Shown one piece after another: positions 8,819 through 15,062 of a DNA stretch of 25,861 nucleotides (position 1 is the first letter of the stretch; each line of letters starts with the position of its first letter). Under the pieces are notes generated by a model that worked only from the letters and a program-made list of their open reading frames with translations, did no database searches and was not told where the DNA came from. The translations under genes were made by a program, and so were the position numbers. The stretch lies in assembly GCA_016937725.1 (NCBI GenBank), contig JAFGVZ010000097.1:1-25861 (forward strand), given 5' to 3'. Source of the stretch: Paracoccaceae bacterium. GTDB lineage: Bacteria > Pseudomonadota > Alphaproteobacteria > Rhodobacterales > Rhodobacteraceae.

Positions 8819-9712
8819 CTAGCTGCCGTCGTCCCAAAGCTCTGGCTGCCACAAAGCGGGTGTGCCGCAAATGGCAGGGTCCGGGGCGCCGATGGCAGCT
8901 TTGCCATGATAGGGGATTTGCCCGAGGATATGCTGCAACACCGCCAGACGGGCGCGGTATTTGTCCTCTGACCGAATGACGGTCCATGGGGCGGCGGCTG
9001 TGTGGCTGCGCGCGAAGGTTTCGGCAATCGCATGGGTGTAGCTGTCCCATTTGCCCAGGCCCTTCACGTCAATGCCCGACAGCTTCCAGTGTTTCATCGG
9101 ATCGCCCTCGCGCGCCAGCAGGCGGCGCAATTGTTCAGCGCGGCTGACATTGAGCCAGATCTTGATGAAGTGGATACCGTCTTGCACCAGCAGGTTTTCG
9201 AACGCGGGTAGCTGGTCGAAAAACGCCGCGCGCTGGGCCGGGGTGCAAAAGCCGAAGACAGGTTCGACGATCCCCCGGTTATACCAAGAGCGATCGAACA
9301 GCACCATTTCGCCGCCCGCGGGCAGGCGCGCAACATAGCGCTGGAAATACCATTCGCGCGCTTCGCGGTCGGTGGGTTTGGGCAGGGCCTCGACCCGCAA
9401 TATGCGATGGCTCATCACTTCGGCGATGCGGTTGATGGACCCGCCTTTGCCAGCAGAGTCGCGCCCTTCGAATACCACGACCACGCGCGCGCCGCTGCTG
9501 GTTAGCCAGTGTTGCAGCTTCATCAGTTCCAGTTGCAGCGGTTCCAGTGCGTCTTTGTAATCGTCCTTGTCCATCCAGCGCGGATAGGGGAAATCGCCCG
9601 CCAGCGTGTCGCGCGCCTTGGCATCCTCGACCGTCTCGCGCAGCGCTTTAGGTGCGTGATGTTCCAGAAAATCGCTGACCTGACCGGCCAGGGGCATTGG
9701 GATGTCGGACAT
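8819..9712 (-). CDS. ppk2: Polyphosphate kinase 2 family protein
   Basis: PPK2 enzymes transfer phosphate between inorganic polyphosphate and nucleotides (commonly polyP-driven GDP/ADP phosphorylation, or the reverse). The 297-residue length fits a single-domain class I PPK2. The Walker A-type loop FEGRDSAGKGGS spans 81-92 with Asp86 and Lys89, and the Walker B/lid motif LFDRSWYNRG spans 138-147. Other family signatures are ALPKPTDREAREWYFQRY and KIWLNVSRAEQLRRLLAR. The ATG at 9712 has an AAAGG about 12 bases upstream. Nucleotide preference cannot be told from sequence. The gene lies 67 bases downstream of tRNA-Gly on the same strand and 72 bases upstream of the A2M start, so it may be read partly from the tRNA promoter. 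Confidence 0.95.
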   Translation of the reverse strand: MSDIPMPLAGQVSDFLEHHAPKALRETVEDAKARDTLAGDFPYPRWMDKDDYKDALEPLQLELMKLQHWLTSSGARVVVVFEGRDSAGKGGSINRIAEVMSHRILRVEALPKPTDREAREWYFQRYVARLPAGGEMVLFDRSWYNRGIVEPVFGFCTPAQRAAFFDQLPAFENLLVQDGIHFIKIWLNVSRAEQLRRLLAREGDPMKHWKLSGIDVKGLGKWDSYTHAIAETFARSHTAAAPWTVIRSEDKYRARLAVLQHILGQIPYHGKAAIGAPDPAICGTPALWQPELWDDGS

Positions 9713-9735
9713 GGGGCGCGCCTTTCACTTGGTTT

Positions 9736-9756
9736 GGTCTCAGCAAAGGCTGAACC
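9736..9756 (-). other. Small hairpin between tRNA-Gly and ppk2
   Basis: Minus-strand GGT-TCAGC, a 4-base loop, then GCTGA-G-ACC can form an 8-bp stem with one bulged base. No U-run follows. It may be a weak processing or pausing structure separating the tRNA from the ppk2 message; that role is inference. Confidence 0.25.
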
Positions 9757-9778
9757 GGCGTGAATGGCAAGAGGGGGA

Positions 9779-9852
9779 TGGAGCGGGCGACGGGAATCGA
9801 ACCCGTATCATCAGCTTGGAAGGCTGAGGTCTTACCATTACACAACGCCCGC
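9779..9852 (-). tRNA. tRNA-Gly (anticodon TCC)
   Basis: The reverse complement folds as a standard 74-base tRNA. The acceptor stem GCGGGCG (5' end at 9852) pairs with CGCCCGC. The D-arm contains TAATGGTAAGA. The anticodon stem TCAGC/GCTGA encloses loop CTTCCAA with anticodon TCC (9818-9820). The T-arm reads GGGTTCGATTCCC, the discriminator base is T and the 3' CCA is encoded (9779-9781). It is an intact gene. Confidence 0.97.
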
Positions 9853-9862
9853 GCTGCATGAG

Positions 9863-9891
9863 TGGGTAGCGCAAGGGGCGGGCGTGGTCAA
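9863..9891 (-). promoter_or_regulatory. Candidate sigma-70 promoter for tRNA-Gly
   Basis: On the minus strand TTGACC (9886-9891) is followed after exactly 17 bases by TACCCA (9863-9868), which ends 10 bases before the tRNA 5' end. A strong TTGAC -35 with a weak -10 is usual in Rhodobacterales. Confidence 0.5.
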
Positions 9892-9902
9892 GCGGGTGGG
9901 CG

Positions 9903-10136
9903 TCACCGTCTTCCCTTTAGCCGTGCAAGACCGGCCCAAAGAACCCCGACCAAGGCAATTGCCGCGCCTGTGCGCATGATCCATGCGGCGATCATGCCGT
10001 GAAACAGCCAATCGGCCTGCATGGCCGGGGTTGGGTCTTGGTAAGGCAGGCCGGAAAACCGGGCGTCATACAGGAACCCCAGAAAAAAGATGGCGATACC
10101 GAAGATGACGATCGAGGTGCGATGAGGAGCGGTCAT
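9903..10136 (-). CDS. Small two-helix membrane protein, function unknown
   Basis: I do not recognise this 77-residue protein. Two hydrophobic stretches (about 8-25, IVIFGIAIFFLGFLY, and about 47-70, MIAAWIMRTGAAIALVGVLW) suggest a hairpin-like inner-membrane protein, with a short polar linker SGLPYQDPTPAMQ between them and a basic tail KGRR. The ATG at 10136 has GAAGGG upstream. It ends 50 bases before tRNA-Gly, and the tRNA promoter lies in that gap. A terminator-like hairpin 32 bases upstream (10168-10188) suggests it is transcribed separately from the pilin-like gene. Confidence 0.65.
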   Translation of the reverse strand: MTAPHRTSIVIFGIAIFFLGFLYDARFSGLPYQDPTPAMQADWLFHGMIAAWIMRTGAAIALVGVLWAGLARLKGRR

Positions 10137-10159
10137 TGGCCCTTCGCGGTCAGGCGCAT

Positions 10160-10188
10160 GAAAAACAGGTCGGCATGTTAGACCGACC
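10160..10188 (-). terminator. Intrinsic terminator-like hairpin, minus strand
   Basis: On the minus strand GGTCGG (10183-10188), a 9-base loop and CCGACC (10168-10173) form a 6-bp GC-rich stem followed by TGTTTTTC. This is a plausible Rho-independent terminator for whatever is transcribed from the right, either the pilin-like gene or the mini-ORF whose stop codon lies in the loop. Confidence 0.5.
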
Positions 10189-10336
10189 CGATGCAGAAAA
10201 CCATGGACCTTGCATGGGTGACGAATGCGACAACGCTAAGCACAAAGATTGGCCCAACCCATGTAATCAGATCACGGCATGACAAGGCGGGTCGCGTGGC
10301 CCACGGCAGCAGACCCCGGAGCAGCAACAGCAGCAT
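10178..10336 (-). CDS. Doubtful 52-residue hydrophobic mini-ORF
   Basis: An ATG at 10336 opens a 52-residue frame (MLLLLLRGLLPWATRP..., ...VGPIFVLSVVAFVTHARS..., ending CIGSV) with two hydrophobic stretches. Its TAA stop lies in the loop of a terminator-like hairpin. An in-frame GTG at 10357 is an alternative start. No Shine-Dalgarno is evident at either start, and the third-position G/C seems lower than in neighbouring genes, so it may be a chance frame. No function is proposed. Confidence 0.18.
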   Translation of the reverse strand: MLLLLLRGLLPWATRPALSCRDLITWVGPIFVLSVVAFVTHARSMVFCIGSV

Positions 10337-10562
10337 GGCACTTGCTGCGACGCGCACAGAGCATAACCCGCAAAGCCAACCCAGCGGCCAAGATCGCGTG
10401 TTGAACCGCCCAGGGCATGTCGTGACATCCGCAAGCTTGCAACGCCAAATGTAGCTAACAGGCCCAAATGGGCCGAGCCCGGTGTGCAGACCATGCGGGC
10501 CATGTTGTCCGGTCCGGGTGCTGTGTCGTGGTCAGGACGTGCAACAACACATTCGGCTGGTT

Positions 10563-11051
10563 TTAGCCCGTATTGCCGGCTGCAACACATTCGGCAATGG
10601 CCCATTCCACGTAGTCCGACGCGTGGAATTCGTCGCCCCGCTCTTCGTGTTGGCTGGCATAGGTTGCGAGCAGGTTTTGTGCCTGTGCCTCTGTCATGTT
10701 GGAAAAGCCGGAGGATATTTCACCTGCAACATCGCTTGGGTCAAAGGCACCGTAATTGGGGCCTTCTCCAGCGACGTCCCAATTTCCTGCCTCTGCTTGC
10801 GCTTGGGCGTAATCCTGAATGGCTGCCGCGCCGCCCGCGCAACCTTGCATGCCGTCAAAGCCGACAACCTCGCCGCCCAATGACGCAATGCTGGCATTCG
10901 ACAAAGAATTGCCGATGTCCGTTCCCAAGTCACCGACCCCGGTGCGCACGGCGGCGACCGAGGACACACCGAGGCCCACAATAGCCGCAGACAGAACAAC
11001 CCAATCGACCGTGACCGCGCCGTCTTCGCGCAAGATAAAGGATTTGAGCAT
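10563..11051 (-). CDS. Flp/type IVb pilin-like protein with long C-terminal domain
   Basis: This 162-residue protein starts MLKSFILREDGAVTVDWVVL, which resembles the N-terminus of Flp/TadE-type pilins: a short basic leader, G-A, then a hydrophobic helix (about 17-35). In canonical Flp the processing site is G followed by four residues and E-Y. Here Gly11 is followed by AVTV and then D16-W17, a conservative change. The remaining ~125 residues are acidic and Ala/Gly/Gln-rich with two cysteines (71 and 155) that could form a disulfide. A good GGAG lies 7 bases before the ATG at 11051. No tad/cpa assembly genes are in the window. It is probably an exported or membrane-anchored pseudopilin-like protein; function is unknown. 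Confidence 0.7.
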   Translation of the reverse strand: MLKSFILREDGAVTVDWVVLSAAIVGLGVSSVAAVRTGVGDLGTDIGNSLSNASIASLGGEVVGFDGMQGCAGGAAAIQDYAQAQAEAGNWDVAGEGPNYGAFDPSDVAGEISSGFSNMTEAQAQNLLATYASQHEERGDEFHASDYVEWAIAECVAAGNTG

Positions 11052-11117
11052 AATTTACTCCGTCACCTGAAATAGTTTTACGCTACGCTGCTGCGCAAAG
11101 ACGCCGAATATGTGGCG

Positions 11118-11138
11118 AAATTCGGGAGGAGCGAATTT
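11118..11138. promoter_or_regulatory. Inverted repeat upstream of the pilin-like gene
   Basis: AAATTCG (11118-11124) and CGAATTT (11132-11138) form a perfect 7-bp inverted repeat around GGAGGAG, about 70-90 bases upstream of the pilin-like start. It could be an operator or a small hairpin. On the plus strand it runs into TTTTTCC, but no plus-strand gene precedes it. Confidence 0.3.
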
Positions 11139-11164
11139 TTCCGCAATGTCCACGGAACGCCCAA

Positions 11165-11199
11165 AATCAATCAGGGCGGCCCGTGATGGACCGCCCTGA
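11165..11199 (-). terminator. Terminator of the phytase-like gene
   Basis: On the minus strand TCAGGGCGG and CCGCCCTGA form a perfect 9-bp GC-rich stem (arms 11191-11199 and 11171-11179) that can extend past one mismatch. It begins 22 bases after the stop at 11221 and is followed by TTGATTTT. Confidence 0.75.
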
Positions 11200-11220
11200 A
11201 GGGTGTTTATGGTGCGAAGC

Positions 11221-13368
11221 TTACATCGGCGCGATGCTGAAGAACATCGTTTCGCCCGAATGGTCATCGACCCCGTCATTGTCGGTCGAGACCCACATCG
11301 TGCCGTCCGCTGCAATCGCCAGGCCTTCGACCTTGTCCAGCACATAGCCGCCGGTCGAGGTGAGGGCGGGCAGCAGGTCGACCACCACTTCCTTTTCCAG
11401 AACGTTCGGGGTCTCATTCAGCGCAACCATGGTCACGCTGTCCAGCGCCACGCGGGTAATGTGCTTGGTCACGGCGGAGGTCGCATGCTGGTTGTCGCGT
11501 TCCACGAAATACAGGAACCCGTCATGCGCCACGATTTCTGACAGACCGACCCAGCCGGTGGCGGGGTCCGTCAGCGGGTAATGGGCGAAAGACCATTCCT
11601 CGGTGTCCAGGTTATAGCCCAGAACCTTGGCGTGGTTTGCCGGGTCGTCGCGCCATTCGCGCTGCACGGCCAGATAGAGCATGTTGTCGACGCGGGTGAT
11701 GCCTTCGAAGCCGAAACGGGTTTCGACCGCCAGCAACTCGTTCGGCAGGGCGACGTAGTCTTCGATCGCGCCATCGGCCCCAACATGGTAGATCGCATGT
11801 GGCACCAGACGGTCGGAACGACCTTCGGATGCGACCCAGAAGCCACCATCGCCATCCAGCGCGATGCCTTCCATGTCCATCAACTGCGCCGGGGCACCTT
11901 CGCGGGTGACGCGGGTCGCATCGACAATGCGCGCAGGCGTTTGCGACACGTCGATGTGGAAGATGGTCGGCTGCATGCCGTAGAAGCTGTCGGACACGGC
12001 GTAGATGGTGCCATCTTCGGCCATGACCTGACCAGAGATCGCGCCCCAGCCGGTCAGTTCATCCATGCCTGCGCTGGTCAGGTGTGGATAAACGGCTGCT
12101 GCGTCCTGATATTCGAACAGCATGACATGCGAGGGCGCGGCGCCATCTTCGCGGCCATCATATTCGTTGGCGACAACCAGAAGGTTGCGGCCCGGAATGG
12201 CGATAGCACCTTCGGGCGCGGTGCCAGAGGGCAGAAGCTGTGCCAGCGCGGGCGCGGACGGGTCGGTCATGTCGTAAACGCCGACAACCGACGAGCGTTC
12301 GGCCAGCAGGAACATCATCGGGGTTTCGGCGAAGGTGCCGAATTCCATGCCTTCGGGTTCGATGCCCTTGTTGCCCGAACGCTCTTCCGGGTAGTGGCCA
12401 ATCTGGACGATGGCATGTTCGAAAGATGCGCCCGCCTCGAACACCTCGGTCCCGTCACGGCGGAACACGGTAAAGCCGCGGCTGCCGCCATCCATGTCGC
12501 CTTCATTGGCAACGACCATGTGGTCGGTGTCGATCCACTGCACCGCATCGGGTTCGCGCGGAACGTCCGCTTGGCTTTCGGTGAAGATCAGCGCGCCTTC
12601 CTCTGTGGTGTCGATGCCATCAAGGCTGACCGAACCGGCGGAGAAATGGCTCAGCACGTCCCCGGTCGAGGACACGACCGCGATGTGGTTGTTTTCCTGA
12701 AGCGTGACGACGATTTCGCCATTGGCGTTCACGTCCACGAATTCCGGCTCCGGGTCTTCGCCAGCAACGGCGGCGAGGCCCGTCAGGTCCACGCGAATTT
12801 GCGCGGCGCAATCCATGCTGCCATTGTCGCCCAAGGGCTGAATGACCAAGTAACCGGCGGGCATCTGCGGCACGCGGCCATCGCCCGCGTCTTCGTCGCG
12901 CTCGTTTTCAATCGCAACGGTGATGAAGCTGCCATCGGGGGCAACGGCGGTGCTGTCGGGCTGGCCACCCAGATCGCAGGACGCGATCACCTCGCGCGAG
13001 CCTGCGTCAATTGCGTGCAGCACGCCCGACGGGTTGGTGAAGCTTTCAGCGGTGTTTTCAGCCACGAACACGGTCTGGCCCAGTGCCGACACGGCGGTCG
13101 GTTCGCCATTGGGCAGGGTGAACACACCAGCCGCCTGCGGATTCGCGGGGTCGGTGATGTCAATAAACCCGATCACGCCGGCGGGGCTGTCGGAATAAAC
13201 CAGCGTCATACCGTCGCCGGTCGCGGCGATGATCTCTGCCGAGGTTTCTTCGGCATCGGGGGTGTTCAGCGCAACCGGGAAGGATGCGATGCGGTTGAAG
13301 TTGGACTGCGCCATAGCGGGGACGGCAAGCGCTCCGGTGGCCAGAAGGGCAAGGAAAGACACGCGCAT
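11221..13368 (-). CDS. Secreted phytase-like / esterase-like beta-propeller protein
   Basis: This 715-residue protein has a clear signal peptide (MRVSFLALLATGALAVPAMAQ), so it is periplasmic or secreted. The N-terminal half (about 25-420) is a repetitive beta-propeller of the choice-of-anchor-I kind, with blades such as DITDPANPQAAG, QPDSTAVAPDGSF and AIENERDED. The C-terminal part (about 430-700) fits the 'esterase-like activity of phytase' family, with DMEGIALDGDGGFWVASEGR, FGFEGITR and LSEIVAHDGFLYFVERD. Substrate is unknown; phosphate-ester or other ester hydrolysis is a family inference. I prefer the ATG at 13368 because it starts the signal peptide and has GGAG 9 bases upstream; the ATG at 13383 lacks a Shine-Dalgarno. 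Its leader is odd: the start lies just after the ahcY terminator hairpin, whose 3' arm contains the GGAG. It is followed by its own terminator. Confidence 0.85.
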   Translation of the reverse strand: MRVSFLALLATGALAVPAMAQSNFNRIASFPVALNTPDAEETSAEIIAATGDGMTLVYSDSPAGVIGFIDITDPANPQAAGVFTLPNGEPTAVSALGQTVFVAENTAESFTNPSGVLHAIDAGSREVIASCDLGGQPDSTAVAPDGSFITVAIENERDEDAGDGRVPQMPAGYLVIQPLGDNGSMDCAAQIRVDLTGLAAVAGEDPEPEFVDVNANGEIVVTLQENNHIAVVSSTGDVLSHFSAGSVSLDGIDTTEEGALIFTESQADVPREPDAVQWIDTDHMVVANEGDMDGGSRGFTVFRRDGTEVFEAGASFEHAIVQIGHYPEERSGNKGIEPEGMEFGTFAETPMMFLLAERSSVVGVYDMTDPSAPALAQLLPSGTAPEGAIAIPGRNLLVVANEYDGREDGAAPSHVMLFEYQDAAAVYPHLTSAGMDELTGWGAISGQVMAEDGTIYAVSDSFYGMQPTIFHIDVSQTPARIVDATRVTREGAPAQLMDMEGIALDGDGGFWVASEGRSDRLVPHAIYHVGADGAIEDYVALPNELLAVETRFGFEGITRVDNMLYLAVQREWRDDPANHAKVLGYNLDTEEWSFAHYPLTDPATGWVGLSEIVAHDGFLYFVERDNQHATSAVTKHITRVALDSVTMVALNETPNVLEKEVVVDLLPALTSTGGYVLDKVEGLAIAADGTMWVSTDNDGVDDHSGETMFFSIAPM

Positions 13369-13403
13369 GAGAAAAGGCTCCATCGGGTGAGTGATGGAGC
13401 CTT
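13369..13403 (-). terminator. ahcY terminator that contains the next gene's ribosome-binding site
   Basis: On the minus strand AAGGCTCCATC and GATGGAGCCTT (13393-13403 and 13374-13384) form a perfect 11-bp stem with an 8-base loop, followed by TTCTC, so that a run of four Ts closes the stem. It lies 37 bases after the ahcY stop and has the form of a Rho-independent terminator. The GGAG in its 3' arm is the only Shine-Dalgarno for the phytase-like gene starting at 13368. Confidence 0.75.
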
Positions 13404-13440
13404 GGTTAGTGGTCGCCTGTAACGGCTATGTGACGCAAGG

Positions 13441-14829
13441 TCAGTAACGGTAATGTTCCGGCTTGAACGGGCCTTCGACGGTCACGCCGATATAGTCGGC
13501 CTGATCGGGGCGCAGTTCCGTAAGCTTCACGCCGATACGCTCCAGATGCAGTCGCGCGACCTTTTCATCTAGATGTTTAGGCAGCAGGTAGACGCCAGGC
13601 TGGTATTCCTCGCCCTTGGTCCACAATTCGATCTGCGCCAGAACCTGGTTGGTGAAGGACGCCGACATCACGAAGGACGGGTGGCCCGTCGCGTTGCCAA
13701 GGTTCAGCAGACGGCCTTGGGACAAAAGGATCATGCGGTTGCCAGACGGCATCTCGATCATGTCCACCTGGTCCTTGATGTTGGTCCATTTGTGGTTCTT
13801 CAGGGCCGCGACCTGAATTTCATTGTCGAAATGGCCGATATTGCCGACGATTGCCATGTCCTTCATCTCGCGCATATGCTCGATGCGGATGACGTCCTTG
13901 TTGCCGGTGGTGGTGATGAAGATGTCTGCGGTCTTGACCACGTCTTCCAGCGTCGTCACCTCGAACCCGTCCATCGCGGCTTGCAGCGCGCAGATGGGGT
14001 CGATTTCGGTCACTTTCACGCGGGCACCTGCACCACGAAGCGACGCGGCAGAGCCTTTGCCCACATCGCCATAGCCACAGACCACGGCGACCTTGCCCGC
14101 CATCATCGTGTCGGTCGCGCGGCGAATGCCATCGACCAGCGATTCCTTGCAGCCATACTTGTTGTCGAATTTCGACTTGGTGACAGAATCGTTCACGTTG
14201 ATCGCGGGGAAGGGCAGTTGGCCGTTCTTGTGCAGGTCATACAGACGGTGCACGCCGGTGGTGGTTTCTTCAGACACACCCTTGATCGCGTCGCGGGTCT
14301 TGGTGAACCAGCCGGGGGTCTCATTCATGCGCTTCTTGATCTGCGCTTTGATGACCTCTTCTTCCTCGGATTGCGGGACGGGGATGATATCCTCACCGGC
14401 TTCCGCACGCGCGCCGAGCAGCACGTAAAGCGTGGCATCGCCGCCATCATCAAGGATCATGTTCGCGCCCTCAGCGAACATGAAGGATTTGTCGAGATAA
14501 TCCCAATGCTCTTCCAGCGTCTGCCCCTTGATGGCAAAAACCGGGGTGCCGCCAGCCGCGATCGCCGCTGCCGCATGGTCCTGCGTGGAATAGATGTTGC
14601 ACGACGCCCAGCGCACATCGGCGCCCAAAGCGGTCAGGGTTTCGATCAGAACGGCGGTCTGGATCGTCATATGCAACGATCCGACAATGCGCGCGCCTGC
14701 CAGTGGCTTCGCTGCACCGAATTCTTCGCGCAGCGCCATCAGGCCGGGCATTTCGGTTTCGGCAATATCCAGTTCTTTGCGGCCAAACTCGGCCAGTGTG
14801 ATATCCTTGACGATATAGTCTTGCGCCAT
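13441..14829 (-). CDS. ahcY: Adenosylhomocysteinase (S-adenosyl-L-homocysteine hydrolase)
   Basis: This cytosolic NAD-dependent enzyme reversibly splits S-adenosylhomocysteine into adenosine and homocysteine, clearing the inhibitor left by methyltransferases. The 462-residue length is normal for the bacterial form. Signatures are GSLHMTIQTAVLIETL (50-65), CNIYSTQDHAAAA with Asp84, DDGGDATL (127-134), NDSVTKSKFDNKYGC (213-227) with the catalytic Lys/Asp region, the NAD-binding CGYGDVGKGSA (251-261), and the C-terminus KPEHYRY. It starts at ATG 14829 with AAGGAG about 10 bases upstream. It is divergent from tamA and has a candidate promoter at 14873-14901 and a strong terminator after it, so it is probably monocistronic. 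I looked for an SAM/SAH-type riboswitch in the leader and saw none. Confidence 0.98.
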   Translation of the reverse strand: MAQDYIVKDITLAEFGRKELDIAETEMPGLMALREEFGAAKPLAGARIVGSLHMTIQTAVLIETLTALGADVRWASCNIYSTQDHAAAAIAAGGTPVFAIKGQTLEEHWDYLDKSFMFAEGANMILDDGGDATLYVLLGARAEAGEDIIPVPQSEEEEVIKAQIKKRMNETPGWFTKTRDAIKGVSEETTTGVHRLYDLHKNGQLPFPAINVNDSVTKSKFDNKYGCKESLVDGIRRATDTMMAGKVAVVCGYGDVGKGSAASLRGAGARVKVTEIDPICALQAAMDGFEVTTLEDVVKTADIFITTTGNKDVIRIEHMREMKDMAIVGNIGHFDNEIQVAALKNHKWTNIKDQVDMIEMPSGNRMILLSQGRLLNLGNATGHPSFVMSASFTNQVLAQIELWTKGEEYQPGVYLLPKHLDEKVARLHLERIGVKLTELRPDQADYIGVTVEGPFKPEHYRY

Positions 14830-14872
14830 CTAGCCCAAGCTCCTTGTAGAGAAAAAGACAAACTTGTCGGGG

Positions 14873-14901
14873 CAGATAGCACTCTGGGGTTAAGACGACA
14901 A
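14873..14901 (-). promoter_or_regulatory. Candidate sigma-70 promoter of ahcY
   Basis: On the minus strand TTGTCG (14896-14901), a 17-base spacer and TATCTG (14873-14878) lie about 45 bases upstream of the ahcY start. Downstream in the leader is a small inverted repeat GACAA-GT-TTGTC (14857-14868) followed by TTTTTCTC. Fit to consensus is moderate. Confidence 0.4.
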
Positions 14902-14967
14902 TAGCGCGTCCGGCCACAGCGGCGGCGCGTCGCCTCGGCGGGATCACGCAAGCTAACAGAGTTTCGA

Positions 14968-14997
14968 GTTGTCGCATGCCGCATGATCTGCGACAAC
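14968..14997. promoter_or_regulatory. 9-bp inverted repeat in the ahcY-tamA divergent region
   Basis: GTTGTCGCA (14968-14976) and TGCGACAAC (14989-14997) form a perfect inverted repeat with a 12-base spacer, 66 bases upstream of the tamA ATG. It could be an operator bound by a dimer or a hairpin in the tamA leader. No known regulator site is recognised. Confidence 0.4.
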
Positions 14998-15062
14998 ACC
15001 GATAAAGCTGGATCTTAACTGGCAAAGCGGTGGACCGTTTGGTCGTATCAATATCGGGTAAA

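Larger units (their letters stand above)
10137..10562. other. 426-base gap with little recognisable content
   Basis: No recognised protein or RNA gene is seen here. It contains a terminator-like hairpin at 10168-10188, a doubtful minus-strand mini-ORF (10178-10336), and a small perfect hairpin GGCCC-AAAT-GGGCC at 10461-10474 that could be a weak end signal about 90 bases after the stop of the pilin-like gene. The other open frames are cysteine- and arginine-rich and look like chance translations. Confidence 0.5.

Noticed and set aside
10191..10454. 87-residue plus-strand frame in the 10137-10562 gap
   Set aside because: No hydrophobic pattern, domain or Shine-Dalgarno; composition looks non-coding.
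10267..10605. 112-residue minus-strand frame with a CCCCC run near the 10.3 kb gap
   Set aside because: Cysteine- and arginine-rich chance translation that overlaps the end of the pilin-like gene; no RBS or domain seen.
11581..13422. 613-residue plus-strand open frame antisense to the phytase-like gene
   Set aside because: The real minus-strand gene has a signal peptide, repeats and a terminator; the antisense frame shows no domain or RBS.
13573..14904. 443-residue plus-strand open frame antisense to ahcY
   Set aside because: ahcY is unmistakable on the minus strand; the antisense translation is compositionally a shadow.
14830..14905. Possible SAH or SAM/SAH riboswitch before ahcY
   Set aside because: I could not find the conserved core or pseudoknot partners; only a small GACAA/TTGTC repeat and a plausible promoter are present.
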